Assembly: GCA_964423405.1 (NCBI GenBank)
Contig: CAYREY010000006.1
Coordinates: 1-64,000 of the forward strand
Source: Bog-950 sp964423405
Lineage (GTDB): Bacteria > Bacteroidota > Bacteroidia > Chitinophagales > LD1
DNA length: 64,000 bases
Direction of reading: 5' to 3'
Shown: positions 52,040 through 60,697 of the stretch, piece after piece
How the letters are laid out: the number at the start of each line of letters is the position of its first letter
Numbering within the stretch: position 1 is the stretch's first letter
Program-made: the position numbers and the translations under genes
The notes under the pieces: generated by a model
What the model was told of the DNA's origin: nothing
Databases searched by the model: none
Seen by the model: only the letters and a program-made list of their open reading frames with translations

Positions 52040-53971
52040 CTAGTATTCTTTTTTGAAAATGTTGCGACGTATAAATTTAGGTCTGCGTTTTGTTTCCTCT
52101 AATATCTTAGCCTGATACTCGCCCAGTATAGATATACCAAGCATTTGCAAACCACCAAAGAATAATATTAAAACTATAATGGTGGTTACTCCATGCGGGT
52201 TGCCCGGCATTACAAAGTAAAGGATGATCTGTATGATGATAGCTACAAACGATAGCAATGTTAGCGACCAACCCATATAGGTGAGTAGCTCTAGCGGCAC
52301 AAAGCTAAAACTGAAAATTGCCTTGCGGGCCCAGGCCACGTTTTTACGCATATTGTTGGTGGTTACACCAAACATGCGTTCGGGGCGTATGTAATCTACA
52401 CCGGTTTGCTTAAAGCCCACCCAGGCGCGCAGGCCACGCATAAACTGATCGGTTTCGGGTAATTTAATCAACTCGTTTACCACCTTGCGGTCCATTAAGC
52501 TAAAGTCGCCGGCATCCAGTGGTATTGGCACGTAGCTTACACTGCGGAACAACCGGTAGAATAATTTGTAAAACGAAACCAGTGTTTGATTGCCCTCACG
52601 TGCTATACGGCGGCCGTATATTACATCAAAGCCTTTTAAGTACTCGGCATAAAACTGTTCAATCAGTTCAGGCGGGTCCTGCATATCGCCATCCAGTAGT
52701 ATTACCCCATCGCCGGTGCTAATCTCCATACCCGATAAAAAGGCCGATTGCGAACCAAAGTTGCGTGAGTGCTCGATAGCTATTACATGGTCATCTTCGT
52801 TCACCAGTTTTTGCAGCACTACGTTGGTGTTATCGGGCGAGCAATCGTTTACAAAAATGATTTCGTAATCAACCCCGATTTTCTGAAAAGTTTTGCTTAA
52901 CCGGTCGTACATGTAAGGTATGGCCTGTTCATCTTTATAGCAGGCTATAACCGCCGATAGTTTATGGCGTATTTTATCCTGTGCCAGCTTTTTTTCGTAC
53001 AGTGGCATGCTGTAGGCTTTCTGCCAGTCGGCTGTTTTTTGCAGGCCGTCTTTTAGTAGTGTTTCGCTTTGCCAGCCCAGTAATTCTTTAGCCAGTGTGG
53101 CATCGCCGTACCATTCCTGCAAATCCCATTTGCGGTTAGGCATGTCGCCCCACTCGGGGTTTTGCTGTATACCAAAAATCTCTTTTATGGTGGTGGCAAT
53201 ATCGCGGATGGTTGTTTTTTTGTTGCTGGCAATATTCAGCGACTGGCCCTTTATTTTTTGTATACACGTAGCCGAAAGCAGCGTGGCATACACGGTATCA
53301 TCTATGTAAACAAAATCGCGCGAAATGTCGGGCTGTACCAGTGGTGGGTACGTGCCTTTCATGCCGTTTTCTACCAGCTTTGGTATCAGGCGGTCGGGTT
53401 CTTCGTAAGCGCCATAAATAGAGTAGTAGCGCAGGTTGGCTACCGGTACATCTTTAATAGTACCGTAAAACTTTATCATGTGCGCTGCACCTGCCTTGGT
53501 TACAGCATAGTGCGAGTTGGGTTGCAGCGGGGCATCCTCTTTAGGTGCCGAAGCATTTAAGCCATACTCCGATGAGCTACCGGCATGCACAAATGCCTTG
53601 ATTGAAAACTGCGAGGTTACCTCCAGCAGGTTAAGCAGGCCAATAAAGTTGGTTTCGTAGGTGCGGTCAACATCGGCCTGTTTGCTGTAAGCGCCGTAGG
53701 CCGCCAGGTCGAAAATTGTTTTAAACCGGTGCTTATTAAAAATGGCAGCTATCTGGTCTTTCTTAATAATGTTGCAGTGCAGTATGTTCTGCGGGTTAAT
53801 GTCATCTAAACGCCAGGGTATAAATGGCTTACTGGTAACGGCAAACACATCGGTACGGTACTGCAGTATGGTACGCACCAGGTTGGCGCCTATAAAGCCA
53901 CCTGCACCAAATACCACAATAGGGCCTTCTAGCCTAAGTACCTCAGCCTGAATTTTATCCTGTAATGACAT
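52040..53971 (-). CDS. Fusion of NAD-dependent sugar epimerase/dehydratase and membrane GT2 glycosyltransferase
   Basis: A 643-residue two-enzyme protein. Residues ~1-320 are an extended SDR sugar-nucleotide epimerase/dehydratase: IVVFGAGGFIGANLVRTIL, VHAGSSSEYG, the catalytic pattern PNSHYAVTKAGA and RYYSIYGAYEEPDR. Residues ~330-560 are a GT2 domain of the DPM1/GtrB kind: LSAVIACYKDEQAIP, IIFVNDCSPDNT, ILLDGDMQDPPELI and DFSLMDRKVV. Two membrane helices and a basic tail end it. It probably makes and transfers a sugar to polyprenyl phosphate. ATG 53971 (MSLQDKIQ) is preferred over an ATG 12 codons upstream. A frame error joining two genes seems unlikely because the linker is clean. Confidence 0.87.
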   Translation of the reverse strand: MSLQDKIQAEVLRLEGPIVVFGAGGFIGANLVRTILQYRTDVFAVTSKPFIPWRLDDINPQNILHCNIIKKDQIAAIFNKHRFKTIFDLAAYGAYSKQADVDRTYETNFIGLLNLLEVTSQFSIKAFVHAGSSSEYGLNASAPKEDAPLQPNSHYAVTKAGAAHMIKFYGTIKDVPVANLRYYSIYGAYEEPDRLIPKLVENGMKGTYPPLVQPDISRDFVYIDDTVYATLLSATCIQKIKGQSLNIASNKKTTIRDIATTIKEIFGIQQNPEWGDMPNRKWDLQEWYGDATLAKELLGWQSETLLKDGLQKTADWQKAYSMPLYEKKLAQDKIRHKLSAVIACYKDEQAIPYMYDRLSKTFQKIGVDYEIIFVNDCSPDNTNVVLQKLVNEDDHVIAIEHSRNFGSQSAFLSGMEISTGDGVILLDGDMQDPPELIEQFYAEYLKGFDVIYGRRIAREGNQTLVSFYKLFYRLFRSVSYVPIPLDAGDFSLMDRKVVNELIKLPETDQFMRGLRAWVGFKQTGVDYIRPERMFGVTTNNMRKNVAWARKAIFSFSFVPLELLTYMGWSLTLLSFVAIIIQIILYFVMPGNPHGVTTIIVLILFFGGLQMLGISILGEYQAKILEETKRRPKFIRRNIFKKEY

Positions 53972-54052
53972 GGGTGTAAATATGCTAAAAAAATGACCAT
54001 AGACCATAGCCGCCTGTTTACAGCCGTAGTAATGGTATTTGGTGGTAGTTTT

Positions 54053-54949
54053 TTACCCTAAAAATGTCGTAAGTTCTTTCACCATTCCTTCGCCGCCCAG
54101 GTTGTTTTCTGCCTGGTGAAATTTCTGGTCGCCATAGCGGCCCGATGGGTAGCCATTGGCCGAAAGGGCCAGTATTTTTATGTTGCTGGTAAGGCTGTTA
54201 AGCAGGTGGTAAGCCAGCGTTTCGCGCAGGCCGCATTCGCCGGTGTGTTCCTCTATAGTTATCAACTTTTGTGTAGCGTTTATAGACGATATAAGCTCTG
54301 CCGGCAGCGTAGTAATCGGGAATACCGATAATACCCAAACTTCTAAATCATCGGCAAGCGCCGAGTTAATAATGTTTTCGGTTACCGGGCCGGTACCTAC
54401 TACTACACCACGGGTGCCATCTTTTATTTTACGCCACTGCGCAAAAGGGGCTACCGGGTAATTAACTTTGGCGCCCATGTTAAGTCGTAGATAGTTGGGG
54501 CTTGGGTCGGCTACCATTTGCTCTACAGCCTGCTCTACATCGGCAGCAGTAAAGGGTACATATACCTTCATGTTAGGTAGTATGCGTATAGCGCCTATAT
54601 CTTCAATATTGTGGTGGGTGGCGCCCATTATACCATAGCCATAACCACCACCGTTACCCACCAGTTTTACCGGCAGGTTGTGCAAACACACATCGTTGCG
54701 TATCTGTTCGTAAGGGCGCAGGGTAACAAACGGCGATATGCTATAAGCCCAGGGTATAAAACCCTCGTGCGCCAGCGCAGCAGCTACGGTTATCATGTTC
54801 TGTTCGGCCACACCGGCATTAATAAAACGCTCGCCGTATTTTTCCTGTACTTGCTCCAGCGCCATGTAGCCAAGGTCGCCGGTTATAAATACCAGTTTGT
54901 CATTTTTATCGTGAGCGTTTATAACGCTTTGTGCAAACTCAACTCTCAT
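54053..54949 (-). CDS. Transketolase C-terminal subunit (pyrimidine-binding and C-terminal domains)
   Basis: A 298-residue half-transketolase with the thiamine-diphosphate pyrimidine-binding part (LVFITGDLGYMALEQVQEKY, RFINAGVAEQNMITVAAALA) and the C-terminal domain (GTRGVVVGTGPV, EEHTGECGLRETLA). The catalytic Glu lies in GVAEQNM. With the N-terminal subunit at 55371 it would form an enzyme moving ketol units between sugars. Split pairs inside glycan loci may make unusual sugars, but this is inference. The two halves are separated by the second four-helix cassette. Confidence 0.87.
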   Translation of the reverse strand: MRVEFAQSVINAHDKNDKLVFITGDLGYMALEQVQEKYGERFINAGVAEQNMITVAAALAHEGFIPWAYSISPFVTLRPYEQIRNDVCLHNLPVKLVGNGGGYGYGIMGATHHNIEDIGAIRILPNMKVYVPFTAADVEQAVEQMVADPSPNYLRLNMGAKVNYPVAPFAQWRKIKDGTRGVVVGTGPVTENIINSALADDLEVWVLSVFPITTLPAELISSINATQKLITIEEHTGECGLRETLAYHLLNSLTSNIKILALSANGYPSGRYGDQKFHQAENNLGGEGMVKELTTFLG

Positions 54950-54954
54950 AATGG

Positions 54955-54993
54955 ATTTACAGATTTACAAATTGACGTATTGACGGATTTAGT
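54955..54993 (+). repeat. Left inverted repeat of cassette B
   Basis: Pairs imperfectly with 55361-55399. It sits in the short gap before the C-terminal transketolase gene start. Confidence 0.7.
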
Positions 54994-54994
54994 A

Positions 54995-55351
54995 CTATTT
55001 GTTTCGGCTTTTGGTGGTTTTTATAGAGCGGGTAATTATTTTAAACAATTGCTCTGCTTCATCCATTAGCGCTGCCAGTTTTGTTTTAGGAACAATGTCT
55101 GTTTCTATAAGCAATTCCATCCAGTAAGTAGTTTCATCCAGTTCTTCTTCTACTATTTTTAGTTTATTAATAAAATCGTTAGTTGATTTAGCAAAGCAAG
55201 CAGCTCTGTAATTAGCTCCAACAGATGTACCACTTCGTAATACTTGTTTCGCTATAGTCAATTCCACGAAATCCCCCTTTAGCGATTTTGACATTTTTAT
55301 AATCCTTACAGCAAACTCTTTTGTGCGTAGCTTTAATTCGTTCTGTGTCAT
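54995..55351 (-). CDS. Four-helix-bundle protein (23S rRNA intervening-sequence type)
   Basis: A 118-residue paralogue of the 51599 protein: LRTKEFAVRIIKMSKSL, AKQVLRSGTSVGANYRAACF, FINKLKIVEEELDETTYWM, EQLFKIITRSIKTTKSRNK. The start is ATG. The conserved RSGTSxxANYRA and KLKIVEEELDE blocks are the family core. It lies between the two transketolase genes, within cassette B. Function is unknown; it is not needed for transketolase activity as far as the family is known. Confidence 0.9.
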   Translation of the reverse strand: MTQNELKLRTKEFAVRIIKMSKSLKGDFVELTIAKQVLRSGTSVGANYRAACFAKSTNDFINKLKIVEEELDETTYWMELLIETDIVPKTKLAALMDEAEQLFKIITRSIKTTKSRNK

Positions 55352-55360
55352 CGCTTGTGG

Positions 55361-55399
55361 ATTAAATCTGTCAATCAGTTAATCGGTCATTCTGTAAAT
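55361..55399 (-). repeat. Right inverted repeat of cassette B
   Basis: Covers the stop codon and last codons of the transketolase N-terminal gene, which reads LQNDRLTD through it. Confidence 0.7.
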
Positions 55400-56195
55400 T
55401 ATAGATGCCGGTTATTTCGTTGAGAATTAATTCATACTGGTCGTCTTTCATAGGCAGGTAGTGGCAATCTACTTTATCTTCGTAGGTAGTCCATCCTTTG
55501 CCTTTGGTGGTATTGCAGATAATAGCAACCGGCAGGGTAGAAGCAGCCGCTTTTTGTTTTGCCTCATCCAGTGATTTAAAATCGTGACCATCGGCTATAA
55601 GTACATTAAAGCCAAATGCCTCCAGCTTTTTATCCAGCGGTTCCAGTTTCATTACATCTTCTGTACGGCCATAACCCTGCAGGCGGTTACGGTCTACCAG
55701 CCATACTACGTTAGTAAGGTTGTGGTGGGCTATAAACAATGCAGCCTCCCAGGTAGTACCTTCGTTTATTTCACCATCGCTGGTAACGCAGAACACTTTC
55801 TTATCAGTCTTTTTAAGCTTTTGCGCCAGCCCTAAACCAGCCGCCAGCGAAAGTCCGTGGCCCAGGCTACCGGTAGCAAAAGGTATACGCTTAATTTTAT
55901 TTACCGGCGGGTGGGCTGCCAGGTAGGTATTGTTTTTGTAAAACGTGTTGATGTCGTCCTGGCTCAGTATACCTTCTTCGGCAAGTATAGAGTAAAGCGA
56001 TGCCGCAGCATGGCCTTTGCTCAGTATTATTTCATCATTATCGGCCATCCAGCCAAAGCGGACAAACGTTAGCACATCGGCTACGCTTAGCGAGCAGCCC
56101 ACGTGGCCGGCATTGGCCATTTTGTACATTGCCAGAAAGCGTTTTTTAACGCTGTAGGCTTTGTTTAATAAATCTTTGTGTTTTGGGGTTTCCAT
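55371..56195 (-). CDS. Transketolase N-terminal subunit (diphosphate-binding)
   Basis: A 274-residue half-transketolase binding thiamine diphosphate. Motifs are MANAGHVGCSLSVADVLTFV, ILSKGHAAASLYSIL, FATGSLGHGLSLAAGLGL and the metal/diphosphate motif TSDGEINEGTTWEAALFI ... LVDRNRLQGYG. Start ATG 56195 (METPKHKD) is preferred over 56213 because a promoter-like box lies just upstream. It is the first gene of the minus-strand glycan operon. The last residues LQNDRLTD are encoded by the right repeat of cassette B and may replace the native end. Confidence 0.88.
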   Translation of the reverse strand: METPKHKDLLNKAYSVKKRFLAMYKMANAGHVGCSLSVADVLTFVRFGWMADNDEIILSKGHAAASLYSILAEEGILSQDDINTFYKNNTYLAAHPPVNKIKRIPFATGSLGHGLSLAAGLGLAQKLKKTDKKVFCVTSDGEINEGTTWEAALFIAHHNLTNVVWLVDRNRLQGYGRTEDVMKLEPLDKKLEAFGFNVLIADGHDFKSLDEAKQKAAASTLPVAIICNTTKGKGWTTYEDKVDCHYLPMKDDQYELILNEITGIYNLQNDRLTD

Positions 56196-56202
56196 GCGGG
56201 TG

Positions 56203-56210
56203 CAATGATA
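56203..56210 (-). promoter_or_regulatory. Putative -7 box of the glycan operon
   Basis: On the minus strand TATCATTG (7 of 8 to TAnnTTTG) is followed by CACCCGC and then ATGGA. This is the same 12-base context as the rsmG promoter at 24092. Confidence 0.55.
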
Positions 56211-56254
56211 CACTTTAGCCGGTAAAGCTAAAACCCGCTTTTTGTAAAATATAC

Positions 56255-56764
56255 TTATATGATTTCTCCCCGTTTGCCCAGCTCTACAGCCTCCAAATTT
56301 TCTATTTTGCCGTTGTTGAGGGTAAAGCGCAGTACGGTTTTAACTTTATGAAAACCCTGTACCCCTGCAGCACCCGGGTTCATAGCCAGCATGTTATTGT
56401 ATTTAGGGTCGCGCATTACCTTTAAAATATGCGAGTGGCCACAAATAAAAATATCGGGCTTTACCTCCTCTATTTTCCGGCGGGCTTTGGGCTCGTAGTT
56501 GCCGGGGTAACCACCAATATGGGTTATCAGTATTTTAAGTCCTTCACGCTCCAGTTCCAGGTTAAGGGGGTAGTCTATACGTATCTCGCGGCCATCTATA
56601 TTGCCAAAAACAGCGTAAAACGGCTTAAATGCTTTCAATTGTTCACATAATTCGAGGGTGCCAAGGTCGCCGGCGTGCCAAATTTCGTCCACATCTTTAA
56701 ATACTTCGAACACTTTTTTGTCGAGGTAGCCGTGGGTATCGCTAATCAGGCCTATTTTTATCAC
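56255..56764 (-). CDS. YfcE/MJ0936-type metallophosphoesterase
   Basis: A 169-residue calcineurin-like phosphoesterase. The metal motifs are GLISDTHGYLD, IWHAGDLG, VFGNIDGREIR, ITHIGGYPG and CGHSHILKVM. Small members hydrolyse phosphodiesters in vitro; physiological substrates are mostly unknown. The start codon is GTG at 56764, with TTAATTTG a few bases upstream on the minus strand as a possible -7 box. It lies upstream of, and apparently separate from, the glycan operon. Confidence 0.9.
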   Translation of the reverse strand: MIKIGLISDTHGYLDKKVFEVFKDVDEIWHAGDLGTLELCEQLKAFKPFYAVFGNIDGREIRIDYPLNLELEREGLKILITHIGGYPGNYEPKARRKIEEVKPDIFICGHSHILKVMRDPKYNNMLAMNPGAAGVQGFHKVKTVLRFTLNNGKIENLEAVELGKRGEII

Positions 56765-56918
56765 AAGGGCAAATTAAATGGTTTTGATTAACTAAATGAT
56801 ATGGTTAAACTGTGGCCGCTTATTTTAGTCGTACCAAACAACACAGAAACCCACCGGCTGGTTGTGCAAACAGAATCATTGTATTTATTTGCATACCAAC
56901 CGGCAATACCGAATTACC

Positions 56919-58776
56919 TTGAAACTGACCCAACACCACGAGTTCAGGTTTTACAGCGATAGCATTATTAATAGCTATTCGCAAATGTTTTTTTCCGATA
57001 ACCGGGTGTTTGCTTATCTTATCCTGTTAGCCTCTTTTATCAATCCCTATTCGGGTTTTGCGGGCTTGTTTTCAATAGTGGTATCGGTAGTGTTTTCGCG
57101 CTGGCTGGGGTTCGACCCTGCTTTTATACGCAGTGGTAGTTATTCCAGCAATCCGCTAATGGTGGGTTTGGTAATGGGGCTGTTTTACAGTTTCAGTATT
57201 AAGTTTTTTGTAATACTGCTGGTGGTTACACTTTTTTGCACGGTGCTGGTAAAGGCTATTGCCGTGTTGTTTACCAAATACAGTTTACCGGTGCTGGGCT
57301 TTCCATACCTGCTTACTATCTGGGCGTTGTTTCTGGCGTTGCGCACCAGTACCGAACTGGCACTAAACGGTAGCGGCCTTTACCTGCAAAACGAACTGTA
57401 CTCCATTGGTGGTTTAAAGTTGGTGCAGTTTTACCAGTGGATGGACAACCTGCCCCTACCACGTGTGGTAGATGCTTACTTTAAATCGCTGGGGGCTATT
57501 TATTTTCAATACAACATATTGTCGGGTTTTATTATTGCCATCGGGTTACTTATTTACTCGCGCATAGCATTTACACTTTCGGTTATTGGCTTTGCATCGG
57601 GTTACTTTTTCTTTCAGTATATGAATGGTACTGCCGAAACGCTCAACTACAACTTTATAGGTTTTAACTACATACTGGCATCCATCTCTATAGGTGGTTT
57701 TTATCTTATACCATCAAAAAAATCGTATCTGCTGGTGTTGCTGGTGGCGCCGGTTATAGCAGTGTTACATTCGGCGCTGGGTACGTTAATGGGTACTTTG
57801 CAGTTGCCAATTTACTCGCTGCCGTTTAACCTGGTGCTGATAGTATTGTTGCTTACGTTAAAGTACCGCAGCTTTCCCAATAAGCTGGAGCTGGTTTGGT
57901 ATCAGCAGTTTTCGCCAGAGAAAAACCTGTACAAGCACAAAAACAATATTGAGCGTTTTAGTAATCAAAGCTACTTCCATATCCACCTGCCATTTTTTGG
58001 CGAGTGGTATGTATCGCAGGGGTACGATGGCGGCATTACCCACCTGGGCGAATGGAAAGAAGCGCTTGATTTTGTAGTAACCGATGATATGAAGAAAACC
58101 TTCCGGTTGCCCGGTACTACCGTAAACGATTTTTACTGCTATAACGCACCGGTGCTGGCACCTGCCCCCGGCTATGTGTATAATATTATTGATGAGGTAG
58201 ATGATAACCCGGTGGGTGGTATGGATGTAATAAACAACTGGGGCAATACCATTATTATAAAGCATAGCGATTACCTGTACTCTAAANNNNNNNNNNNNNN
58301 NNNNNNNNNNNNNNNNNNNNNNNNNNNNNNNNNNNNNNNNNNNNNNNNNNNNNNNNNNNNNNNNNNNNNNNNNNNNNNNNNNNNNNCATTACTTTACCGA
58401 GTTTACCGGCGACCGCAGCTCGCTGCTATGGCATTTTTATATTGGTGCCCGCAAAATACTGCTGGGCTACTATACCGATTTAACTCTGCACGATGTGCTG
58501 CCTATGACCGGTTTCTACTCGGGTGTTTCAACCTTTGTGCAGGATTTTGCAGCGCCGTTTACTATTTACCTGAAAGGCAATTACCAATCGAGGTTTACCG
58601 GTATAGACGATGCCAATTACCCTAAGCAGCTTACTATTGCCAGCACGGCACAGGTAAACTCTGGCAGCACAGTGCTTAAGCAAATGAATTTTGAATTTGA
58701 GATAGCTAAAAACCGCATACAGATGTTTAAGGCTACCAGCGGAAATAAAACCATAACAGCTACATGTATAGATTAG
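56919..58776 (+). CDS. Urea transporter-M23 peptidase fusion (interrupted by a scaffold gap)
   Basis: An N-terminal urea transporter domain (about ten membrane segments in two repeats) is fused to an M23 peptidase-like domain. UT motifs are SGSYSSNPLMVGLVMG, LKSLGAIYFQYNILSGF, GFNYILASISIGGFYLIP and LPIYSLPFNL. The M23 part has WYVSQGYDGGITHLGEW, the metal pattern TH..(8)..LDF, and NWGNTIIIKHSDYLYS, where sequence stops at the gap. The HxH motif and surrounding ~60-80 residues are missing. After the gap the frame continues from 58387 (HYFTEFTGDRSSLL) to the stop at 58776. The N run shifts the apparent frame. Start TTG 56919 is uncertain; ATG 56985 would cut the first UT motif. Confidence 0.8.
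58287..58386. other. Assembly gap 3 (100 N), real missing sequence
   Basis: Unlike gaps 1 and 2, the flanks share no repeat. The M23 HxH region expected here is absent, so the true gap is probably longer than 100 bases. Confidence 0.93.
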
Positions 58777-59993
58777 TACGATACATATACTATGGGCTGG
58801 TGCTGGTAACGGTTGCCCTGCTGCCGATAGGTGCAGAAGCACAGCAGTTAAACTCATTGGTGGTAGAAGATTCTACCTATGCCATGTACCTGCGTGGCGA
58901 CTGGAAGCAACTGCAACACTATGGCCAGCAAGCACTAAAACAGGGGATAGATTATTACTACCTGCGCGAGAGGATGGGCATAGCTTATTATATGCAACAA
59001 AAATACCAACTGGCAGCACCTCAGTTTGAGAAGGCCTACCGGTTTAACAGCGGCGATGAGTTAAATAGCGAGTATCTTTTTTACTCCTATGCATTTGATG
59101 GGCGGTATAATGAAGCACTTAAACTAAGCCGCCATTTTTCGCCCGAACTGAGAAAGAAAACCTACACTACCAAACCGGCACCCATAAACATCGCCCAGTT
59201 TGAGTTTACAGTCAAAGTACCCGAAAGTAAAAGTGTAGGCCTGCCGTTTTATTTTGTTACGGTTGGGCTAAACCACCGTTTGGGTAAAGGGTTTTCGGCT
59301 TTTCATGCCTACTCGTATAGCTCGCAAAAATATACCCGCGGTATTTATCAGGAGCACCGCTACTATCTTTCAGCCAACTTAACACTGCCTAAAGGGGTTT
59401 CTATCAACCCGGCTTTTAGTATGCTTTATAACCACTATACCGATAGTCTTTTTGGTCAGCCCATGCCACCTCAGCGGCCGCCTTTTCTGGGTACGAGGAA
59501 GCATGGCTATTTTTCATTCATCGGGTCGCTGAATGTATCCAAGGTGTTTCCGTATGTGCGTTTAGATATTACCAATGCTTTCTCTAATCTGGATACCACC
59601 TACCAGTTGCAGCATACGCTGGGTATAACCGTATATCCGCTGGCTAATCAGAAATTTTCTATTATGGCTAACGCCATATTGTACACCGATAACTATTACA
59701 AAAGCATAGCTCCGGTGCTACAGGGCGGAATTAAATTTAATGCACCGCAGTTTTTTGCAACCAGTATCGTCTATACCTATGCCAACATCTACAATTTTCA
59801 TTTGTATAACGGTTATTTAGTGCAAAACGGGTACGATTTGCTGCGGCATAATGTGATGGTAATACCTGAGTTTATTATCAAAAAACGTTATAGCCTGTAT
59901 GCAATGTATCAGCTTGAGCTTAAAACAACCCGCGAAACAAAAGTGAACTATTTATCGCACGGTATTTCATTTGGAACCAAACTCAGATTTTAA
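58764..59993 (+). CDS. TPR and outer-membrane beta-barrel protein
   Basis: A 409-residue protein with a signal peptide (LLPIGAEAQ). A short TPR section (ALKQGIDYYYLRERMGIAYYM, QFEKAYRFNSGDELNSEYLF) precedes about 250 residues of alternating aromatic strands (GKGFSAFHAYSYSSQKY, FSIMANAILYTDNYYK) ending in YLSHGISFGTKLRF, with a terminal Phe. This matches a Bacteroidota outer-membrane barrel. Start ATG 58764 overlaps the end of the urea transporter-M23 gene by 13 bases, so the two are co-transcribed and probably coupled. Function unknown. Confidence 0.8.
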   Translation: MYRLVRYIYYGLVLVTVALLPIGAEAQQLNSLVVEDSTYAMYLRGDWKQLQHYGQQALKQGIDYYYLRERMGIAYYMQQKYQLAAPQFEKAYRFNSGDELNSEYLFYSYAFDGRYNEALKLSRHFSPELRKKTYTTKPAPINIAQFEFTVKVPESKSVGLPFYFVTVGLNHRLGKGFSAFHAYSYSSQKYTRGIYQEHRYYLSANLTLPKGVSINPAFSMLYNHYTDSLFGQPMPPQRPPFLGTRKHGYFSFIGSLNVSKVFPYVRLDITNAFSNLDTTYQLQHTLGITVYPLANQKFSIMANAILYTDNYYKSIAPVLQGGIKFNAPQFFATSIVYTYANIYNFHLYNGYLVQNGYDLLRHNVMVIPEFIIKKRYSLYAMYQLELKTTRETKVNYLSHGISFGTKLRF

Positions 59994-60005
59994 AATACAT
60001 TAAGT

Positions 60006-60620
60006 ATGAAACCAACTATCAAACTATTTGCCGCAGCTATGTTTCTGTTTATTTCGGCTACCGGCTTTGCCCAATCAAACCTCGAAACTGTATTCTCTAA
60101 TTCGTACGTAGCAGAAAAAAACGGCAAGTACACCGATGGTATCAAGGCACTAAAAGATGTGTACGATGAAAAGAATTACGAGATAAACATGCGCCTGGGT
60201 TACCTGCACTATATGGCAGGTTTGTTTACAGAGGCTACTACTTATTACGAGCGTGCTATATCGCTGATGCCATACTCTTTAGAAGCTAAGTTTGGCTATG
60301 TGCTGCCTGCTGCTGCATTGGGCAATTGGGATAAAGTAATGAACCAATACCTTGAAATAGTGAAAATAGACCCACAGAATACCAAGGCCAATTACCGGTT
60401 GGGTTCTATTTACTATGGTCGTAAGGATTATACCAATGCGCTTAAGCATTTGGAGAAAGTGGTAAACCTGTATCCGTTTGATTACGATGGCCTGATACTA
60501 TACGCCTGGACCAACCTGCAGTTGGGTAAAACCAAAGAGGCAAAACTACTATTCGAGAAAGTACTGTGGCTATCGCCGCGCGATAAATCGGCGCTGGAAG
60601 GGCTTAGCTATATCAAGTAG
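60006..60620 (+). CDS. Periplasmic TPR protein
   Basis: A 204-residue protein with signal peptide (FISATGFAQ) and four to five tetratricopeptide repeats: EINMRLGYLHYMAGLFTEAT, TKANYRLGSIYYGRKDYTNAL, YDGLILYAWTNLQLGKTKEA. It starts 12 bases after the preceding barrel gene, in the same operon. TPRs suggest a protein-protein scaffold in the periplasm for the transporter/peptidase/barrel set. No other domain is visible. Confidence 0.85.
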   Translation: MKPTIKLFAAAMFLFISATGFAQSNLETVFSNSYVAEKNGKYTDGIKALKDVYDEKNYEINMRLGYLHYMAGLFTEATTYYERAISLMPYSLEAKFGYVLPAAALGNWDKVMNQYLEIVKIDPQNTKANYRLGSIYYGRKDYTNALKHLEKVVNLYPFDYDGLILYAWTNLQLGKTKEAKLLFEKVLWLSPRDKSALEGLSYIK

Positions 60621-60671
60621 TCTTTTAAAATTCTTTAAGAACACCGGTTTGTCTGCTCTTTAATAAACCTG

Positions 60672-60679
60672 TATAATTG
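60672..60679 (+). promoter_or_regulatory. Putative -7 box before the FGE-like gene
   Basis: TATAATTG matches TAnnTTTG at 7 of 8 positions, 18 bases before ATG 60698. Confidence 0.35.
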
Positions 60680-60697
60680 CCGTAAATGGCATTACCC

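Larger units (their letters stand above)
54955..55399 (-). mobile_element. Inverted-repeat cassette carrying a four-helix-bundle gene, copy B
   Basis: About 445 bases bounded by imperfect inverted repeats (54955-54993 and 55361-55399, about 30 of 39 positions), both containing ATTTACAGA and ATTGAC(G/A)GATTTA. The repeat sequence differs from cassette A, but architecture and gene type are the same. The right repeat overlaps the last codons of the transketolase N-terminal gene. It separates two genes normally adjacent. Confidence 0.62.

Noticed and set aside
51551..55399. Diversity-generating retroelement, because four-helix-bundle proteins resemble Avd
   Set aside because: No reverse transcriptase, template repeat or variable C-type lectin gene is visible nearby.
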